Shown in pieces: positions 51,990 to 59,457 of a stretch of DNA of 64,000 nucleotides. The notes under the pieces were generated by a model that saw nothing but the letters and a program-made list of their open reading frames with translations, ran no database searches and was not told the DNA's origin. The position numbers and the translations under genes are program-made. Source of the DNA: Planctomycetota bacterium (GTDB lineage: Bacteria > Planctomycetota > Phycisphaerae > Phycisphaerales > SM1A02); the NCBI GenBank assembly GCA_009926625.1, contig RFON01000013.1, forward strand, positions 1 through 64,000, in the 5' to 3' direction. Position 1 is the first letter of the stretch; each line of letters begins with the position of its first letter.

Positions 51990-53453
51990 TCAAGCCACCT
52001 TGCCGAGTGCGCGCTCGATGATCTCGAAGACGGGATGGAATTGCGCAGGCTCCATCACCCCGATCGGCGGCAGCAGACGCAGGTGATAGGGACCGTGACC
52101 GCATGTAAGCGCAATCACACCCTCATCGAACATCGCCTTCAGCAGTGCGTTCAAGCGATCCTTGCTTCCGCCGAGCGGCGAAAGGCGCATCATGCCGCCC
52201 GTGCCGCCGACATGCGACGGCTGCGGGCGTCCGAAACTGTCGAGCACCGGCGGGAAGAACTCTGGGCGGCGCCGCACCAGATCCTCGGCCCGCTCGCGGA
52301 ACGCACGGTGCAGCGCCGCGATGCGCCCATTCGGGCCGTAGTAGCCGCCATCGCGCAACGTTTCCAGTGCGCACCGACCGACATGGAATGCGCTCGCGCT
52401 CGAACTGAATGTGCCCGCGAGCAAACCGGGCTGGGGATTGAATTCCTCGCGGAAAAGGCACGCGCACACTTGGCTGAGCTTTCCGACCGTCGCGACATCG
52501 ATGTACTCGCCGAGCCCAAGCGCGTCGAACGCGAACATGCTTTCCGTTCGCCCGAACGACTGCACTTCGTCAGCCCAGACAGGGATTCCGCTTTCACGGC
52601 AGATGCGCATCAGCGCTTCAAGATAGGAACGCGGCGCAACGCGGAACCCACCCTCACCCTGCACCAGTTCCATCACGAAGCACGCGTGCTGCTTCGGATA
52701 CCGCGCGACAAGTTGCCGCAGATGCCAGACCGCGATTTCCGTCGACCGCGCGCCGAGTGCCTCGTCGTAGTACGGCATGTAGTCGACGAGGATGTTCTGC
52801 ACGAGCCCTTGCCGATAGCCCGCGGTGTCTCCGATCTGGCTCATGGTGGTCGAACGACCCATGAAGCAGTCGGCAAACGCGATGACGCGCGGCGCACCCC
52901 CCGTCTTCTGCTGACAGACCTTCAGGGCGTTCTCGTTGGCCATGCAACCTGAATTGGTGATGAAGCAGTGACGCAGTGCGCTCGTGCGCGCGGCCTCCGC
53001 TTGCAGGATCTCCGCAACCGCCAGCACATCGGCATTCGGCTGCAGGTGGCCGCCCATGCAGATGTCCGTGAGCGCCCCGACGATGGCAGCTTCCACCATG
53101 CGCGGATCGGAATGCCCAAACATGTGAACGCCGATCCCGTTAATCATGTCCCACTTGACGCTGCCATCCGCGAGTTGAACGAGCGCACCGTTGCCGATTC
53201 CAGCACCGACATACGGATACATCGTCGGTCGGCCTCGCAGCGCGTTGTGACGCTGCAGCCACGCGGACGCTGCTGCTGCGCGCTCGGGGTCTGCCGCGCG
53301 AACGCCAGTGATTCCAGCCTGCAGCCGACGCAACTCCATCACGATCGCCTGCACCGCCGCACGGACCGCTGGTACTTCGAGAAGCGGTGGCGTCCCATCG
53401 ATCGCAAGCGCGTTCGCGCCGGGCGCAGCGGGTTGGGAGGGCGCCGAAGTCAT
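51990..53453 (-). CDS. Class III aminotransferase (probable succinylornithine transaminase role)
   Basis: A 487-residue PLP enzyme. It has HCFITNSGCMANENALKVC, the aspartate of VWADEVQSFGRTESMF, and the PLP lysine in DVATVGKLSQVCACLF. The lysine context resembles lysine 6-aminotransferases (FGKKTQVC) more than ArgD/AstC (LAKALGGG), so it is an unusual AstC counterpart. In this operon it probably converts N-succinylornithine and 2-oxoglutarate to N-succinylglutamate semialdehyde and glutamate. The start ATG 53453 overlaps the M20 stop (ATGA). A lysine or acetylornithine role cannot be excluded. Confidence 0.85.
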   Translation of the reverse strand: MTSAPSQPAAPGANALAIDGTPPLLEVPAVRAAVQAIVMELRRLQAGITGVRAADPERAAAASAWLQRHNALRGRPTMYPYVGAGIGNGALVQLADGSVKWDMINGIGVHMFGHSDPRMVEAAIVGALTDICMGGHLQPNADVLAVAEILQAEAARTSALRHCFITNSGCMANENALKVCQQKTGGAPRVIAFADCFMGRSTTMSQIGDTAGYRQGLVQNILVDYMPYYDEALGARSTEIAVWHLRQLVARYPKQHACFVMELVQGEGGFRVAPRSYLEALMRICRESGIPVWADEVQSFGRTESMFAFDALGLGEYIDVATVGKLSQVCACLFREEFNPQPGLLAGTFSSSASAFHVGRCALETLRDGGYYGPNGRIAALHRAFRERAEDLVRRRPEFFPPVLDSFGRPQPSHVGGTGGMMRLSPLGGSKDRLNALLKAMFDEGVIALTCGHGPYHLRLLPPIGVMEPAQFHPVFEIIERALGKVA

Positions 53454-54676
53454 GGTCGGCATGGTACGGGCGGTCGCTCCATGATCCGCCGAATCAGCAG
53501 CGCAAGAATCGCTGCTCGTTCGCAAAGGCTGTCGATCACCACGAACTCATCCGTGCGGTGCAAGTTGCCTCCGCGGACCCCGAGTCCATCGAGACATGGA
53601 AGGCCCGCATGTTGCAGGACATTCGCATCGCTGACGCCACCCGTCGACACCGCGCGGCATGCACAGCCCACCTGCGCCGCGCATGCCACCGCCAACGACG
53701 CGAGCGCCTGCACCGAATCCGTTGCCGGCTTTGCGGGGCGGTTGTGCACGACTTCGACCGTCAACCGCGGCAGCGCAGCCTCCTTCGTTGCAATCGCGCC
53801 GAGCACCCGCTCCACCTCTGCGCGTGCGGGCGCCGTGAAGTAGCGCGCGTTGCCCCACGCCGCGGCATCAGCAGGCACCACATTGGTCGCCGCGCCGCCC
53901 TCGAGGGGACCGATGTTCAGGATGCATCCGTTTGCAGGATCGTTCGCGGCAAGCACCGTGCAGATCGCCTGCGCCAGCGCGTGCACCGCTGAAATCCCCT
54001 GCGCTGCGTCACGCCCCGCGTGCGCCGCGCGTCCCTTCGCATCAATGCGGAACTGCGCGGAACCGGGTCGCTCCATCACGAAGTCGTTGCCGACCGCTGG
54101 CTCGAGCACGAGCCCCACATCACACTCGCGCGCCACGCGCTCCAGGATGTGTGCGCTGCAAAAGCTCCCCGTCTCCTCGTCGGCGTTCAGCACGAAGGTC
54201 CAGCGCGGGTGAACGCCCACTTCGGCGAGCACTTCGAGTGCCGCGAGCGCGACCACCAGCCCACCCTTCATGTCTGCCGCGCCGGGACCGTGCCGCATGC
54301 CACCCTGTTCTTCGCCGAGCATGCGAAACGCACCCTGCGGATCATGCACGGTGTCGATGTGACCGCTGAGCAGGATCCGCGGCCCGCTGCCACTCTCGCC
54401 GCCGCGTGCAATCAACACATCGCCCTCATCGTCGCCCGCAGCACTCTCGCGCAACCACGGCGGCCGAACGCCGCCCTTGACGCGTTCCACACGCGCACCG
54501 AGTGCCTCAAGTCGCGCACGCATCCAGACCCGTGCCGCATCAAGCCCGTGCCGATGACCGCAACCCGTGGGGATCGCCACCAGTGCGGCAAGATCCAATT
54601 CCATGGAACCACGCCGCCGATGGGCCGCATCGATCACGCGTTGCACGGCGGCAGCAGCGGTTGCCTCAGCGTCCAC
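53450..54676 (-). CDS. M20-family metallo-deacylase/peptidase
   Basis: A 408-residue protein of the carboxypeptidase G2/ArgE/DapE group. Zinc ligands lie in LLSGHIDTVHDP and GPGAADMKGG, the catalytic glutamate in LNADEETGSF, further ligands in LVLEPA and NLHRTDEF. A dimerisation domain spans the middle (RIDAKGRAAHAG). In the operon it could remove succinate from N-succinylglutamate in place of the unrelated AstE, or act as DapE beside dapF. The GTG at 54676 overlaps dapF by 11 bases; an ATG at 54604 would shorten the first helix. Confidence 0.87.
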   Translation of the reverse strand: MDAEATAAAAVQRVIDAAHRRRGSMELDLAALVAIPTGCGHRHGLDAARVWMRARLEALGARVERVKGGVRPPWLRESAAGDDEGDVLIARGGESGSGPRILLSGHIDTVHDPQGAFRMLGEEQGGMRHGPGAADMKGGLVVALAALEVLAEVGVHPRWTFVLNADEETGSFCSAHILERVARECDVGLVLEPAVGNDFVMERPGSAQFRIDAKGRAAHAGRDAAQGISAVHALAQAICTVLAANDPANGCILNIGPLEGGAATNVVPADAAAWGNARYFTAPARAEVERVLGAIATKEAALPRLTVEVVHNRPAKPATDSVQALASLAVACAAQVGCACRAVSTGGVSDANVLQHAGLPCLDGLGVRGGNLHRTDEFVVIDSLCERAAILALLIRRIMERPPVPCRP

Positions 54677-55637
54677 GACACGGCTCCACAACGGACCCCC
54701 AGATGCCATCGAACGCATGCGTCGCAGGGCCTCGCATTCGCACGGGGCGGTCCGCCGCATCCCACTCGATCCGCAGCCGACCTCCAGGAAGATCGATGTC
54801 GGCCGCACGCGCGCAGCGCCCTTCCAAAGCGCCGGCCACCAGCACCGCGCTCGCCCCGGTCCCGCACGCAAGCGTGATGCCCGACCCGCGCTCCCAGGTC
54901 CGCATGCGCAGATGATCGCGTGCGACCACCGCAGCGAAGTGCACATTGATCCGCTGCGGAAAGTGGTCGTGATGCTCGATCGCTGCGCCGACGCGCTCGA
55001 GCGGAACACCGTCGAGGTCGCTGCACCAGAACACGATGTGTGGGTTCCCCATCGAAACGAGCGTGGCGGTCGGTTCAGTTTGCGATGCACTCCACCACGC
55101 AAGATCAGTGTCCACGATGCTGCCCGTGCGGGAACCATGCGCGGCGATTGCGTCGCGCCACATCGGTGCATCGAACCGTATGCCCACCAGCCGCTGCTCC
55201 CCCGTCACGCCCGGCCAGCGCACGCCCATCTGGGAGGCACTGAGCATCGGTTCACCCATCTCCACCTCCGCTTCCGATACCAGCCCATCCGCGCCGCACC
55301 ACCACCGCACCAGGAGAACGCCACGCCCCGTCTCGATGCGCAGCGGATTGGCGGACGACATCCCGCGATCAATCACGAACTTCGCGACACAGCGCAGTCC
55401 GTTGCCGCACATCTGCGCTTCGCTGCCGTCGGCATTGAAGATGCGCATCCGCGCATCGGCCGCGCAACCGTCGCTCGGACGAGCCACCAGGATCACACCG
55501 TCCCCACCAATGGCCGTGTGCCGATCGCACACCGCGCGTGCGAGCGCAGCGGGATCCCGCACGGGTTCTGCATCGGCATCGATGTACACATAGTCATTGC
55601 CGATGCCGTGCATCTTGCTGAAGCGAATGCTGGTCAT
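54666..55637 (-). CDS. dapF: Diaminopimelate epimerase
   Basis: A 323-residue protein with the two catalytic cysteines: MCGNGLRCVAKF (first half) and LACGTGASAVLVAG (second half). Also KMHGIGNDYVYIDA at the start and VSMGNPHIVFW. It interconverts LL- and meso-diaminopimelate for lysine and peptidoglycan. It is somewhat longer than typical (about 275), with an insert around residues 130-175 (WRDAIAAHGSRTGSIVDTD). It lies between the lipoprotein gene (ATGA overlap) and the M20 gene (11-base overlap). Confidence 0.94.
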   Translation of the reverse strand: MTSIRFSKMHGIGNDYVYIDADAEPVRDPAALARAVCDRHTAIGGDGVILVARPSDGCAADARMRIFNADGSEAQMCGNGLRCVAKFVIDRGMSSANPLRIETGRGVLLVRWWCGADGLVSEAEVEMGEPMLSASQMGVRWPGVTGEQRLVGIRFDAPMWRDAIAAHGSRTGSIVDTDLAWWSASQTEPTATLVSMGNPHIVFWCSDLDGVPLERVGAAIEHHDHFPQRINVHFAAVVARDHLRMRTWERGSGITLACGTGASAVLVAGALEGRCARAADIDLPGGRLRIEWDAADRPVRMRGPATHAFDGIWGSVVEPCRGR

Positions 55638-57094
55638 GCGTCGGGTCGCGGCACTTCGCCAAGGTCAATGACCACCTTGCCGCGGCGATAGAAGTCGGCG
55701 TTGATGCGGTCACGGTCGATGAATGTGAACACCAGCCCATTCACGCCCGTTGCGTCCGCATAGGCGAAGTCGCCCCAGTGCGGACCTGCATATCGACGGT
55801 TGTCGTAGGCCTGTGCGTGGTTGTGGAAATGAAAGAGCGCGTCGTAGCCGGCTTCGAACATGTCGTTGGATGCCTCGAAGCGCACATCGCTGCCCACCTG
55901 GACTGGGCCGAACTCCACCAGTTCGTAGCGCCCTTGGGGATCGAGCCGCAGCAGGCCGCCGTACTCGGTGCGGCGATCCGCCTGATCGCGGTCCGCGATC
56001 TCGAACAAGTGTGCCCGCAGCGGCGGCTGGCGCAGCGCATCACGCGCGACCAAAACTGCCGCGCAGTCGCCCCAGTCCAGGTGTTTGGCGTGCGCGCGCG
56101 GCGTTTCAGCGAGTTCCGTGCCGTAGCCCTCGAACGATGCGCTGTACCGCTTCTCATCTTGCGCTGCGAGGGCAGCGGAGATGTCCGCAAAGAGTTCGTC
56201 GCGCGACCGCGTGAGCAGCGCGGGCTGAATTCGCGCCACCGCTACCAAGACGGGGATGTCGCGAGGTTCGAGCGTGGCGCGCGCCTCGGGCGACAACCGT
56301 GCTGCGGCCGCACGCGCCTCATCCCAGAACGCACGCTTGTCCGGCTTCAGCAGCGCGCGCATCCAGAGGATTTCCTCGCGGTTCGCGGGGATCACGCCGA
56401 GATCGTTGGCACAGCGGCGCATGTCAAGCACGAACGAATCCGTCGTGGCAAGCGTCGTGTCCGCGAGCAGGTCGAGGATTCGCTGGCGTTCACCTGTGGC
56501 AAGCAGCAACTCCCAGCAGCGCGCGCGCAGGTTCGCTTCCTTGATCGGGTCGCTGCGCAGCAGCAGATCGAGCAGCACCTGCGGAACGCGCTCCTCTCCC
56601 CAGAGCTTGCAGAGCGCGTGGTACTCGGGGCGATCCTCGAGCTTGACCGCGAGGATCGGCAGCGGGACCGCCCATGCGCGCACGAGCGTCTGCGTCATGT
56701 CCTTCCAGCCGAGCGCAGCGATGCGGCGGCACACTTCTGTGCGCCACTCATACTGCAGCATTCGCGGCAGGTTGATCTCGAGCACCGACTTCAGTCCATC
56801 CGGGTCGTGCTTGATCAGGCGCTCCCACGCTTCATCGCGCAGCGCACGCACATAGTCGGGCTGCACCACGATTCGCCGGAGCGCCTTCAAGTACGCGGGG
56901 TTGGTGGGATCCGCATCGAGCAGTTGCATGGCGGCAAGCTGTCGCGCAGGCACCAGATCGGTGCGCCCAAGCGACTCCAGAGGGTCGCCTGCAGGGGTTG
57001 CGGCGCACGAAGCAATCCACAGGCACGAAAGTGCAACGAACGCTCGCCAACACTGACGCAGCTGCCGCGCGCGCGTGCCTTCCGTGGCGTTCAT
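55634..57094 (-). CDS. Lipoprotein with helical repeats and C-terminal HxHxH domain
   Basis: A 486-residue protein. A signal peptide ends with the lipobox LWIASCA. A helical, HEAT-like region follows (about 40-330: VLEINLPRMLQYEWRTEVCRRIAALG in part). The last 90 residues are strand-rich with LFHFHNHAQAYDNRRYAGPHWGDFAYADATG. That HxHxH...D pattern recalls metal sites of JAB/JAMM-like domains but is not a clean match. I do not recognise the family. A TACACT box ends 6 bases before the ATG. It leads the dapF-ast operon. Confidence 0.65.
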   Translation of the reverse strand: MNATEGTRARQLRQCWRAFVALSCLWIASCAATPAGDPLESLGRTDLVPARQLAAMQLLDADPTNPAYLKALRRIVVQPDYVRALRDEAWERLIKHDPDGLKSVLEINLPRMLQYEWRTEVCRRIAALGWKDMTQTLVRAWAVPLPILAVKLEDRPEYHALCKLWGEERVPQVLLDLLLRSDPIKEANLRARCWELLLATGERQRILDLLADTTLATTDSFVLDMRRCANDLGVIPANREEILWMRALLKPDKRAFWDEARAAAARLSPEARATLEPRDIPVLVAVARIQPALLTRSRDELFADISAALAAQDEKRYSASFEGYGTELAETPRAHAKHLDWGDCAAVLVARDALRQPPLRAHLFEIADRDQADRRTEYGGLLRLDPQGRYELVEFGPVQVGSDVRFEASNDMFEAGYDALFHFHNHAQAYDNRRYAGPHWGDFAYADATGVNGLVFTFIDRDRINADFYRRGKVVIDLGEVPRPDA

Positions 57095-57100
57095 ATCGGC

Positions 57101-57124
57101 AGTGTAAGGAGTTCGATCTACACT
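57101..57124. promoter_or_regulatory. Divergent TACACT promoters (lipoprotein/nfu)
   Basis: Minus-strand TACACT (57106-57101) ends 6 bases before the lipoprotein ATG and should drive the seven-gene operon. Plus-strand TACACT (57119-57124) ends 12 bases before the Nfu-type start. Confidence 0.5.
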
Positions 57125-57136
57125 TCGCTCGCTCGC

Positions 57137-57418
57137 ATGCCAGCTTCGCGCTCAACTCAAGGTGAAGCTCCCATCGAAGGCGAAGGCGCCGAGGAACTGC
57201 TGCCTCGCGTCCGTGCCGTCGTGGATCTCATGCGCCCTGACATCCAAGCCGACGGTGGCGATGTCGAAGTCGTGGCCGTTCAGGCGGGCATCGTGCAGGT
57301 GCGGCTGCATGGAGCGTGCGTGGGCTGCCCATCGAGCCGCGTCACACTGCAGGATGGACTGGCGCGACTGCTCCGCGAACGGGTGACGGGCATCACGGGC
57401 GTCGAAGCGATCAAGTAA
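57137..57418 (+). CDS. NifU-like C-terminal domain protein (Nfu type)
   Basis: A 93-residue protein. The Nfu domain has VRAVVDLMRPDIQADGGDVEVV and the iron-sulfur ligand motif GACVGCPSSRVTLQDG (CxxC). Such proteins carry a 4Fe-4S cluster to target enzymes. It is the stand-alone domain without the A-type half of NfuA. No suf or isc genes are in the window. It is convergent with csrA, 39 bases between stops. Confidence 0.92.
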   Translation: MPASRSTQGEAPIEGEGAEELLPRVRAVVDLMRPDIQADGGDVEVVAVQAGIVQVRLHGACVGCPSSRVTLQDGLARLLRERVTGITGVEAIK

Positions 57419-57457
57419 TCAAGCAATCAAGCCCACCTGCGGGGCCCAAGACCGATG

Positions 57458-57691
57458 TCAGGCGCCGCCTTCGGCCGGACGGATCTGACCAATGACATTC
57501 TTCGATGGGTCAACGGCCCCAGCAAGGATCTGCTCCGCGACTTCCTTGCGGTGAACGGCGACCTCGCGTGGAAACTCGAAGGCGATGCGCACACGGTCAC
57601 CCTTGATGGAGGCGATGCGAACGATGCCGATCGGGGACGCGGGGTTCCCGATGACGACCTCTTCGCCTTCTCTTCGAGTGATGACCAGCAT
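57458..57691 (-). CDS. csrA: Carbon storage regulator CsrA
   Basis: A 77-residue RNA-binding protein: MLVITRREGEEVVIG at the start, the strand IGIVRIASIKGDRVRIAFEFP, and the RNA-contact region VAVHRKEVAEQIL. CsrA dimers bind GGA in hairpin loops and control translation. The ATG has an AGGAGG box at 9 bases (57701-57706), and that box contains the GGA CsrA would itself recognise, so autoregulation is possible. The leader is long (more than 100 bases) and includes the palindrome CCGACTTAGTCGG. Confidence 0.95.
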   Translation of the reverse strand: MLVITRREGEEVVIGNPASPIGIVRIASIKGDRVRIAFEFPREVAVHRKEVAEQILAGAVDPSKNVIGQIRPAEGGA

Positions 57692-58116
57692 GCCGGTGGA
57701 CCTCCTGCCCATTTTGCAGCGGGACTTCGCCCGCCGACTAAGTCGGTTCGCCTCCGGCGCACCATGCGCCTTCCCTGCGAACAACTTGGACGAGTGTCAT
57801 CGACCAAGTATCCGACCTTCTTGAAGGGTAACCAAGATGGACCTGCGCACGCGGAAACTGCGGCAAATCCCGCGAAAAATGCCCGTTATCGGAGCACAAA
57901 AAAGCCCCCGCGTCGGGCCAGTGACGCGGGGGGCGCAATAACAGTGGCTCCACGCCGACTGTTCGTGCCATGTCGCCATCCTGGCTTCGGCACACCCAAG
58001 GGCCATCCGTGGCCCGATGTTCGTGCTTGAGCGGCGCGTCCCTGCAGCGCCCAAGCGTTGTCGATCCGCGCCGGCTTCCCTGCCGACGCGCGATTGCTAG
58101 CGAGCGTGGCGGTCCT
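57692..58116. other. csrA leader and mraZ trailer, no gene seen
   Basis: Minus-strand transcribed region. It contains the csrA leader with a stem GCGGG(A/C)/CCCGC near 57715-57725 and the mraZ terminator. Open frames here show no family resemblance. Confidence 0.5.
57899..57935 (-). terminator. Intrinsic terminator between mraZ and csrA
   Basis: On the minus strand, an 11-bp stem (57935-57924 with 57915-57905, CGCGTC/GACGCG core), 8-base loop and six T residues (57904-57899). It separates mraZ from csrA transcription. Confidence 0.9.
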
Positions 58117-58587
58117 TCACCGCGCTCCTGTCTGACGAGCGTTCATCAACTGATTGGCCTGCTGCCACAACGATGCCGTGGACGCAGACCTGTCCTTCGC
58201 CCCAGCCTTCCATGCCGCGGATGCGATGAGTTCGAGATGATCGCGCACGCCGAGAATCACGATGGATCCTGCCAAGCCAAAGCGCGTCAAAAGCCGATCT
58301 GGAATGCGAACGCGGCCAGCCGTGTCGAGCGGGCAGCGCGCGGCCTGACTGTAGAACGATCGCTCGAATCGTCGCAGCACATCGTCGCCGATCAGCGATC
58401 CCTCCTGACTCATGGCCAAGCGCTCGAAGGTCTTGCTCGGCCAAAGTGTCAGCACATCGTCCGCTCCAGGCACTGCGACAAAGTGGTCGCCGTTGACCGC
58501 TGGGTTGAGTACTTCGCGCAGCTCGCTCGGAATGGCAAGACGCTGCTTCGCGTCGAGACTGTGTTCGTATTCGCCGAGGAAGAGCAT
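58117..58587 (-). CDS. mraZ: Transcriptional regulator MraZ
   Basis: A 156-residue protein with two AbrB-like MraZ repeats: LGEYEHSLDAKQRLAIPSELR and CPLDTAGRVRIPDRLLTRFGL, each with the D-x-K/x-G-R-x-x-I-P DNA-binding pattern. MraZ forms rings and represses the division and cell wall cluster promoter in other bacteria. Here no rsmH, ftsL or mur gene follows; a terminator and csrA do. The start ATG 58587 aligns with the family. Its own promoter carries two MraZ boxes. Confidence 0.95.
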   Translation of the reverse strand: MLFLGEYEHSLDAKQRLAIPSELREVLNPAVNGDHFVAVPGADDVLTLWPSKTFERLAMSQEGSLIGDDVLRRFERSFYSQAARCPLDTAGRVRIPDRLLTRFGLAGSIVILGVRDHLELIASAAWKAGAKDRSASTASLWQQANQLMNARQTGAR

Positions 58588-58614
58588 TTGCGAGGTCCAT
58601 GAGTGGCTGTGTGA

Positions 58615-58642
58615 ACTATACCCACTATGCCCCACCTTGCAA
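58615..58642 (-). promoter_or_regulatory. mraZ promoter with MraZ boxes in the spacer
   Basis: On the minus strand: TTGCAA (-35, 58642-58637), 16-bp spacer, TATAGT (-10, 58620-58615). The spacer contains GTGGG (58635-58631), five bases, GTGGG (58625-58621): the 10-bp periodic repeat known as the MraZ operator. Bound MraZ would cover the promoter. Confidence 0.75.
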
Positions 58643-58820
58643 CACTTCTCCACAAATTTTGAAGTTTACGCCACACATCGAAGCATTCGATCATGGTCCG
58701 AGAAGACATTCGAATGTCCGCATCGAATCATAAAGCTCTGAAAAATAGATAGTTGTGGACAAAGTTTTTTATCGCCCTACACTCGGCTCGGGCGTAAAGA
58801 TTTTTGGAGACGCAATCCGC

Positions 58821-59387
58821 ATGCAGACCGACAGACCCGCAGCCGTTCGTTCGAGTGTTGCGCACGTGCTTGATCTCGTGCCCGCATCCACATTTCTTCT
58901 GACCGCTGCATTCGGCGAACTGCGAAGCGCAGTCACGGTGCGCTTTGTGCAGCAAGTCGCAACGCAGCCGCCGATGCTGCTCATCGCGATGGAGAAAGGG
59001 CAAACGATCTCGCCGATCATTCGCGACGCACGCAACTTTGCTCTGTGCGTCCTCGACCGACAGGAACGCGTCTTGCCGAGGTTGTTCGCGCAGTCACCCG
59101 ATCAAGGCGTGGATGCATTCCTGACCGTACCGCACATGACCGTGCCTGGAGGCGCGCCCGTGCCAACGCGAGCGCTTGGCTTCATCGCGTGCGAAGTGGT
59201 GCGACACCTTGACATCGAAGCTGACCACGAGGTCTACATCGGCATGGTGCATCATGCGGCCCTGCTTGATTCGAGCCGTAACAGCGGACCGCGCCCTGGC
59301 GGATCAGGCGCTCATCGATCTGCTGCGAAGCGCTCCAAGGGAACGGCGCGCGTCACGCGCGTAGCATCCCGACGCCGCGGCGCCTGA
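58821..59387 (+). CDS. Flavin reductase-like (FMN-binding split-barrel) protein
   Basis: A 188-residue protein. The split-barrel domain has TFLLTAAFGELRSAVTVRFVQQV, PMLLIAMEKGQTISPIIRDARNFALCVL (in part) and IACEVVRHLDIEADHEVYIGMVHHAALLD, matching flavin reductase-like proteins that bind FMN. The partner oxygenase or substrate is unknown. The last 40 residues are basic and Ser/Arg-rich, which is unusual. The ATG at 58821 has GGAG upstream; a TACACT box lies at 58778-58783. It is divergent from mraZ. Confidence 0.8.
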   Translation: MQTDRPAAVRSSVAHVLDLVPASTFLLTAAFGELRSAVTVRFVQQVATQPPMLLIAMEKGQTISPIIRDARNFALCVLDRQERVLPRLFAQSPDQGVDAFLTVPHMTVPGGAPVPTRALGFIACEVVRHLDIEADHEVYIGMVHHAALLDSSRNSGPRPGGSGAHRSAAKRSKGTARVTRVASRRRGA

Positions 59388-59457
59388 TCGCTCGCGGTCG
59401 GACCGCTGACCCGAAGCTCGGCAGCACTCGCGCACCCACCCCGCCTCTCCCGCCTCG

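Noticed and set aside
55778-57136. Long plus-strand frame running into the Nfu-type gene
   Set aside because: Only the last 93 codons match a family; the rest is antisense to the lipoprotein gene.
57738-57995. Small minus-strand gene between mraZ and csrA
   Set aside because: The frame runs through a strong terminator stem and resembles no family.
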